Source: Alphaproteobacteria bacterium
Lineage (GTDB): Bacteria > Pseudomonadota > Alphaproteobacteria > Micropepsales > Micropepsaceae
Assembly: GCA_947455695.1 (NCBI GenBank)
Contig: CANGRN010000088.1
Location: 1-6,338, forward strand
Length of the DNA stretch: 6,338 nt
Direction: 5' to 3'
The position numbers and the translations under genes were made by a program. Positions within the stretch are counted from its first letter, which is position 1, and each line of letters begins with the position of its first letter. The notes beneath the pieces are model-generated. The model was not told the DNA's origin. It made no database searches and worked only from the letters and a program-made list of their open reading frames with translations. This document shows positions 6,307 through 6,338 of this stretch, one piece after another.

Positions 6307-6338
6307 AACAAGAAAAAGCTATATTTGCACGGGATTCC

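Noticed and set aside
6247..6338. EcfG-type stress promoter (GGAAC with CGTT) upstream of the glycine-zipper gene
   Set aside because: GAAC and CGTT are both present on the minus strand but only nine bases apart, far short of the 16-17 bases needed.

Overview
This 6.3 kb window is compact, GC-rich bacterial chromosome and looks alphaproteobacterial. The main evidence is gene order: cytochrome c maturation genes of the ccmE-ccmF-ccmH (cycJKL) type, then a degP/htrA protease, then an OmpR-family response regulator. From memory, this order is typical of rhizobia and their relatives. The genus cannot be fixed from the sequence. All seven genes I accept lie on the minus strand, so transcription runs from right to left. 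I see no mobile element, CRISPR array, tRNA or rRNA.

Layout in the direction of transcription: (1) 6246-5455, an exported glycine-zipper protein with Tyr/Pro- and Gly/His-rich ends, followed by a very strong hairpin terminator (5394-5432). (2) 5381-2243, a tightly packed operon: a 114-aa unknown protein with a His-rich motif in what looks like a winged-helix frame, then ccmE, ccmF and ccmH. These genes touch or overlap by 1-4 bases. (3) 2143-551, a two-PDZ DegP-type periplasmic serine protease. A 99-base gap before it contains an AT-rich inverted repeat plus a third copy of the same half-site. A terminator lies at 511-544. (4) 489-1, the N-terminal 163 residues of an OmpR/PhoB-type response regulator, cut by the window edge.

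The genes share an envelope theme. CcmE carries heme in the periplasm, CcmF is the membrane core of the heme ligation complex, and CcmH reduces or presents the apocytochrome CxxCH thiols. DegP degrades or refolds damaged periplasmic proteins. The response regulator may form an envelope-sensing two-component system with a kinase beyond the left edge. No ccmI/cycH lies directly before ccmE, where many alphaproteobacteria carry it; the 114-aa gene is there instead.

Most of the window is ordinary core-genome content. The points worth a second look are the AGATTAC half-site cluster upstream of degP, the His-rich small protein leading the ccm operon, and a possible promoter inside the terminator hairpin in front of that operon.
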